DNA of 24,641 bases, from NCBI GenBank assembly GCA_026770585.1, contig MU646766.1:33095-57735 (forward strand). Direction: 5' to 3'. The position numbers were made by a program, and so were the translations under genes. Shown piece after piece: positions 21,008 through 24,641 of the stretch. Source of the stretch: Baffinella frigidus (lineage: Eukaryota; Cryptophyceae; Cryptomonadales; Baffinellaceae). Within the stretch, counting starts at the first letter, position 1. Each line of letters begins with the position of its first letter. The notes below the pieces were generated by a model. That model was not told where the DNA came from, ran no database searches, and worked only from the letters and a program-made list of their open reading frames with translations.

Positions 21008-22021
21008 ATGCCGAAGGAATGGAAACTGGGTGTTGGAATGCCACCGAACCCCCCACCCGAGCTCCCGGGTGCAAAGCTCTCGGCTGACGAGTGCGCCCAC
21101 TACGGCGTTCCCTTTGGCGCCGTCTGGGGCCGCGTTGTTGCAACGGAGGGCTTGTCGACACATCGGGGGGTGGGAGACGTGACGCCCCCCGAGCATCCGA
21201 TCGCAGCTGCGGAGGAGGTGGTGAAAGCCGAACGGGTGGAAGACGCCGTTCAAGACGGGCTGCCACCCGAGCGTGGGATCGCAGCTCCGTTCAGACGGAC
21301 GGAGGAGGTGAAAGCCGAAGAGGAAATGACCAAGGCACTCCAAATCGTGGTCACCCGGGGTCGGGGCCAGGGACTACGGCGCCTCATCGGTCAGCGTGCG
21401 GATGTTTCCGCAATGGACGTCCGTGGCTGGACAGCTCTCCATCACGCTGCAGTGTCCACGTCGTGGAACAACGACACGATGGTGAAGATGCTCCTGCAAG
21501 AGGGCGCGGACCCTGATGTCCAGACAAAGCACACCGGGAAGACTCCCCTGCATCTCGCGGCAAGGGGGGGCTTCAACCGTACCGTGATGATGTTGCTGGA
21601 CAAGGCCGCCGACCCCGATGTCAAGACAAAGAGGACCAGGGAGACGCCCCTGCATCTCGCGGCAAAGGGGGGGCATAAGTCGATCGTGAGGATGCTGCTC
21701 AACGCGTCCGCCGACCTCAGTGTCCAGACCAAGGACCTCGAGACGCCTCTGCATCTCGCCGTGGTTTCCTCTTCCTACAAGGTCGTTGAGATGCTGCTGA
21801 ACAAGGGCGCGGACGTGCACGCCAAAACAAGCTCTGGGCAGACGCCGCATGGCATTGCGTCTGCCCACGGAAAAGAAAATGTGGCGAGGATGCTGCGTGC
21901 GGTGGCGCGCAGGACAAAGTGTCAGGCGTTTGCCATGGGCCAACACGAGCGGCTCGGCGCGCTGTCGATGGTCCTGGGTCTAGAGCCTGGGGTGGTGCGG
22001 ATCATTCTGGACCAAGTGTGA
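21008..22021 (+). CDS. Ankyrin-repeat protein
   Basis: An uninterrupted 337-codon frame. The N-terminal 100 residues (PPELPGAKLSADECAHYGVP and on) have no family I recognise and are shared with the broken paralogue at 20601. Alignment with that copy suggests translation may start at the second Met (21038). From about residue 135, five ankyrin repeats follow: DVRGWTALHHAA, TGKTPLHLAARGG, TRETPLHLAAKGG, LETPLHLAVVSSS and SGQTPHGIASAHG, each followed by a helix such as VKMLLQEGADPDV. A short basic tail ends REVR-free at LEPGVVRIILDQV. Ankyrin arrays bind proteins; the partner is unknown. It has no intron, unlike the neighbouring genes, and is codon-position GC-rich. Confidence 0.9.
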   Translation: MPKEWKLGVGMPPNPPPELPGAKLSADECAHYGVPFGAVWGRVVATEGLSTHRGVGDVTPPEHPIAAAEEVVKAERVEDAVQDGLPPERGIAAPFRRTEEVKAEEEMTKALQIVVTRGRGQGLRRLIGQRADVSAMDVRGWTALHHAAVSTSWNNDTMVKMLLQEGADPDVQTKHTGKTPLHLAARGGFNRTVMMLLDKAADPDVKTKRTRETPLHLAAKGGHKSIVRMLLNASADLSVQTKDLETPLHLAVVSSSYKVVEMLLNKGADVHAKTSSGQTPHGIASAHGKENVARMLRAVARRTKCQAFAMGQHERLGALSMVLGLEPGVVRIILDQV

Positions 22022-22142
22022 GGGTACCCGCACCTATGTTTCTTTCTGCTGCGAGACTGCACTGGTGGTACGAGAGTCTATTCGGATGAGGATAGCCCTA
22101 CCAGCAAGCGAAGGAGTTTTCTGAGGCGCTTACACCTTCACC

Positions 22143-22196
22143 TCAGTGGGGGAGACCCGTGTGGGTCGATCCAAATTTGGATCTTCCCCACAGTGA
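22143..22196. repeat. Palindrome and nested hairpins downstream of the ankyrin gene
   Basis: GATCCAAATTTGGATC (22169-22184) is a perfect 16-bp palindrome. It is flanked by ACCCGTGTGGGT and by partly complementary CAGTGGGGGAG and TTCCCCACAGTG. It lies about 150 bp after the stop codon. Confidence 0.7.
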
Positions 22197-22464
22197 ACTT
22201 TACGGAGGAAGAGGGGGATGACAAAGCCAGGTCAAGGCCATACAGTGTAGCCAGCACTCGCCCCGCCGTGTCTTGCAATAACTCGCGACGTGCATTCGTG
22301 AACGTGGACTGCTATCCCAGAAGAGATCCTGATATCTTTCCGGCAGCTTCTGCGCGCCTCGCAACCTTCTTCTTCCTGTACATTACTCTGTACACTTCAG
22401 CTTTCCACGCGTCGTGCTCCGTGCACACTGCATGCCATGAACCAAGGATGCTGCCCCCTCTTGC

Positions 22465-22512
22465 GTGTGGGTATCTAGGCTCTAAGGGCATTTAAGGACG
22501 CAAGGTTATGAG
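22465..22512 (+). repeat. Dispersed 47-bp repeat, copy 2
   Basis: Same strand as the copy at 9797-9843. The first 26 bases are identical, and the last 13 (GCAAGGTTATGAG) also match; the middle differs by substitutions and one indel. Confidence 0.8.
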
Positions 22513-22852
22513 GACGTCAACGCAGATGGGCCTGTAGCGTTCAGATTGCGAGGATCAGGGCACCGCCCGCCCCCCCTCCCCCCCACAACACACACGCCAC
22601 ACACCGGCACGTGCATGTATTGACCTACAAAACAGCAGCAGCCCCCCCCCCCAACACCGGAGAGACGCCTCACGTTTCCCACGCTAAATCTGGAGGTAGC
22701 CACCCGGGCTGCTGGAGGCATCGCGGGACAAATCGCGGGAGAGGGTCGATTCGTTCCCAGGATGCGCGGGGGCTGCCTTGGGCGGGGATGCTGCGCTGCG
22801 CGCCGGTGCCTGCAAGTCCGCCCTTCGTCGTTACTTTCCGGGCGCCGGCGGG

Positions 22853-23062
22853 TTTGGAGTTTAGGGTTTAGGGGTTGGGTTCAGGGTTTAGGGTTTAGGG
22901 TTTAGGGTTTAGGGTTTAGGGTTTAAGGTTTAGGGTTTTGGATTTTGGGTTTTGGGTTTTGGGTTTTGGGTTTTGGGTTTAGGGGTTTTAGGGTTTAGGG
23001 TTGAGGGTTTAGGTCCTGAGGGTCCTTTAGGTTCTTCAAGTCCTTTAGGTCCTTTATGGGTG
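22853..23062 (+). repeat. Telomere-like block
   Basis: GGGTTTA units, then five GGGTTTT units, then degenerate TCCTTTAGGT units. The possible exon at 23075-23140 lies immediately upstream in the minus sense, so this may be another intron; I found no clear downstream exon. Confidence 0.85.
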
Positions 23063-23069
23063 TAGGGTT

Positions 23070-23385
23070 AAGGGGTGGACCGTCGGGACGGGGGCGTTGT
23101 TTCCGAAGAGAAGACGGTACTTCCAGGCGACTGCCGCGTCCATCTCTGGGTCCTCCTGCACAAGGGGGTGCGCCGTTGTTGGTCAGGGAGGGCGAAGGGC
23201 AGGGAAGAGTGTTTCAACTTTACCACAGTAAAAACCGAGGGTGCCAGCACCAGACGCCAGCGCCAGGCGGGCGGATCCGAGCGGACGATGCGGCATCTGA
23301 TCAAGTGAAAATCAGAAGAGGAGGCGGTACTTCCAGGCTGTGGCTGGGTCCATCGCTGGGTCCACCTGGAATGGGGGGAGACCAT
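23070..23385 (-). CDS. Possible duplicated exon (WKYRLLF), unknown family
   Basis: On minus, after acceptor TTGTGCAG, codons read EDPEMDAAVAWKYRLLFGNN, then APVPT, toward the telomere-like block. About 220 bp upstream in the sense direction, after acceptor ATTCCAG, a second copy reads VDPAMDPATAWKYRLLF and then stops. The pyrimidine tracts before the acceptors are also similar. Whether either copy is translated is unclear. Confidence 0.3.
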
Positions 23386-23504
23386 TCAGTTTGATTTGGA
23401 TTGAAATCACAAGACTTCTCCTGCAAAGGGGGGACACCGCTGTTGATGCGGGAGGGCGCAGGGAAGGGTGCGCCGTGAGGACAGACGCCCCAGCAACCCT
23501 ACAG

Positions 23505-23540
23505 GGGTAAACCCTAAATCCGAAACCCTAAACCCAACGC
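23505..23540 (-). repeat. Short telomere-like block, reverse orientation
   Basis: AACCCTAAATCCGAAACCCTAAACCC on plus in abbreviated form; about four units. Confidence 0.75.
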
Positions 23541-23792
23541 CTGCCAACCGTGGTTCGGGCAAGACCCCCACGCACCTCGACTACACCGGTCAAGATTTGT
23601 ACCGCTACCAACACCAGACCTGCCAACGTTGCGTTACAACACGTTACACTCGGCCAAGAGTCGCGGAGGCTGCGCAGTATCGTGGGTGAGCAGCCTTCGG
23701 AGCCATTTTCTTCTACCGTCAAAGCTGGCGTAGCCACGGCTGCTTTGCCACCCCAGCATTTCAGGGGCAGCTGGTGGAGAACGCACGGTGGC

Positions 23793-23829
<37 letters not shown>
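23793..23829. repeat. CT microsatellite
   Basis: About 18 CT dinucleotides, 25 bp left of the third MITE copy. Confidence 0.95.
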
Positions 23830-23831
<2 letters not shown>

Positions 23832-23853
23832 GCTTACACGGGAGGCGTGACTT

Positions 23854-23988
23854 CTAGCTCTGTCTCAGTCTGTTTGGGCCCACCATTTTGGTGAGCCCGG
23901 GCTCATTCCCGCTCCAAAGCTGACGGATTGGTACCGCACACCCAGCATGTCAACTTGAGAATAGTCAACCCGAGTGAGGCAGAGCTAG
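23854..23988. mobile_element. MITE-like inverted-repeat element, copy 3 (135 bp)
   Basis: The ends are CTAGCTCTGTCTCAG and, in reverse complement, CTAGCTCTGCCTCAC. The interior is unrelated to copies 1 and 2, so the family is defined by its ends. No open frame. Confidence 0.8.
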
Positions 23989-24057
23989 GAATGGTACCTC
24001 CCCCCCGGCGTAGATATCGGCAATGAGCGTGGAGAACTCCTTCTTGAGGTGTGCTGC

Positions 24058-24325
24058 CAGAAACACCCAACCGTCAGTCCTCCCGCCACAGAGTTGCCAG
24101 ACAATATCCACCGTCAGTGCGCACGCCAGAATGGCCACCGTCATTGCTCACGCCACCAGAACGGGCAGGCGATGCCCAATCGTTAGTCCTCCCGCCACGA
24201 GAGCGCGGTCAGGCAATTCCCACCGTCAGTGCTCACGCGAGATAACCAGACAACCCCCATCGTTACTGCTCCCGCCAGAACTGTCTGGCAACCCCCATTC
24301 CCAGACGTCAGTGCTGACGGCAGAG
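24058..24325 (+). repeat. Degenerate minisatellite, about 7 copies of a 28-45 bp unit
   Basis: A recurring core CCACCGTCAGTGCTCACGCC followed by AGA is spaced irregularly; copies differ in substitutions and length. Open frames across it are incidental. Confidence 0.7.
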
Positions 24326-24582
24326 AAGGGTTGGATGCGAGATGGGTGAGTAGAGCGCGCAGGACCTCTCTTGTCGTCCCTGCTAACACCGTGCCTCCGT
24401 GGGGGGCAGTACATGGCGGCCGTGCTGTGTGCTTGCAACCTAATAGGGTAACGTACTGGAACCAGGGTAGTTGATCTTACGGTATCGACTACGGTAGGCC
24501 GTAGGGGCCTAGGGGGGCTCCTACGAGAAACTTAGGTCTAGGGCGGTGCCGACGGGGCTGCGGTTGGACGAGAACGGGTCGA

Positions 24583-24641
24583 GGGAGGGGAGAGAGGGGA
24601 GAGAGGGGAGAGGGGGGAGAGAGGGATAGAGAGGGAGAAAG
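24583..24641. repeat. Purine-rich microsatellite at window edge
   Basis: GGGGAGAGAG units that run to the end of the window. Confidence 0.9.

Larger units (their letters stand above)
22022..22850. other. Stretch downstream of the ankyrin gene without a supported gene
   Basis: It contains a palindrome (22169-22184), a copy of the 47-bp dispersed repeat (22465-22512), and C-rich tracts near 22570 and 22640. A 100-codon plus frame at 22193-22495 has no recognisable family. Confidence 0.5.

Noticed and set aside
20660-21946. Minus-strand open frames opposite the ankyrin genes
   Set aside because: They are shadows of the plus-strand coding sequence with no family resemblance; the plus frame has textbook ankyrin motifs.
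24058-24325. CRISPR array
   Set aside because: Core copies are diverged and spacing is irregular, with no regular spacers and no cas genes, in a eukaryotic context.

Overview
This window is eukaryotic nuclear DNA. It is GC-rich, its genes are broken into many short exons with GT-AG or GC-AG splice sites, it is full of simple repeats, and it carries a scaffold gap of 847 N at 13789-14635. The dominant repeat is a plant/algal-type telomere-like heptamer (TTTAGGG and the variants TTTGGGG, TTTCGGG, TTCAGGG, TTTTGGG, TTTCGTG) scattered in about twenty internal blocks. The family content (long Sfi1-like helical repeats, SAP-like and TRAF-type zinc-finger exons, ankyrin repeats) and the telomere type suggest a unicellular alga or related protist. 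I do not assign a species.

Layout. Positions 1-1720 are repeats: telomere-like arrays, an AT microsatellite, a TTTCGTG array and a 23-bp minisatellite. From about 1721 to 6003 a minus-strand gene is built from a recurring exon set (linker exon, then a SAP-like exon with a conserved WWGF-GDY-DLE-EA block). It leads into a TRAF-type zinc-finger exon at 1721-2072, and the set is tandemly duplicated at about 1.35 kb per unit. Positions 6004-7090 hold a CT microsatellite and a foldback sequence but no gene I can support. From 20385 leftwards to at least 9892, and probably to 7091, a minus-strand gene encodes a long Sfi1-like (centrin-binding type) repeat protein. I traced more than 20 exons, and most of the predicted splice joins keep the reading frame. 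At 20601-22021 two divergent plus-strand paralogues follow: a frameshifted short copy and an intact ankyrin-repeat protein. Positions 22022-24641 hold repeats, a possible duplicated minus-strand exon (WKYRLLF), a MITE and a degenerate minisatellite.

The most interesting signal is the link between telomere-like repeats and introns. Many telomere-like blocks coincide with introns of the minus-strand genes. Nearly all lie with the C-rich strand in the sense direction, so the repeat supplies the pyrimidine tract and, after small changes, the AG acceptor. Two blocks are flanked by exact direct repeats of coding sequence (8 bp around 2780-3027; 13 bp around 8170-8392). In both, the donor GT lies in one repeat copy, and splicing removes exactly the insert plus one copy, restoring an uninterrupted reading frame. 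For the first, a paralogous exon about 1.2 kb away (3962-4257) is an empty site. At least two other introns (17992-18085 and 7721-7820) have the same arrangement with longer, diverged direct repeats. Together this looks like recent intron gain, by telomere-repeat insertion or by repair of staggered breaks.

A second unlabelled family is a 121-135 bp inverted-repeat element (ends CTAGCTCTGCCTCAG), with three copies plus an internal fragment. All calls rest on reading the sequence by eye; exon boundaries are predictions.
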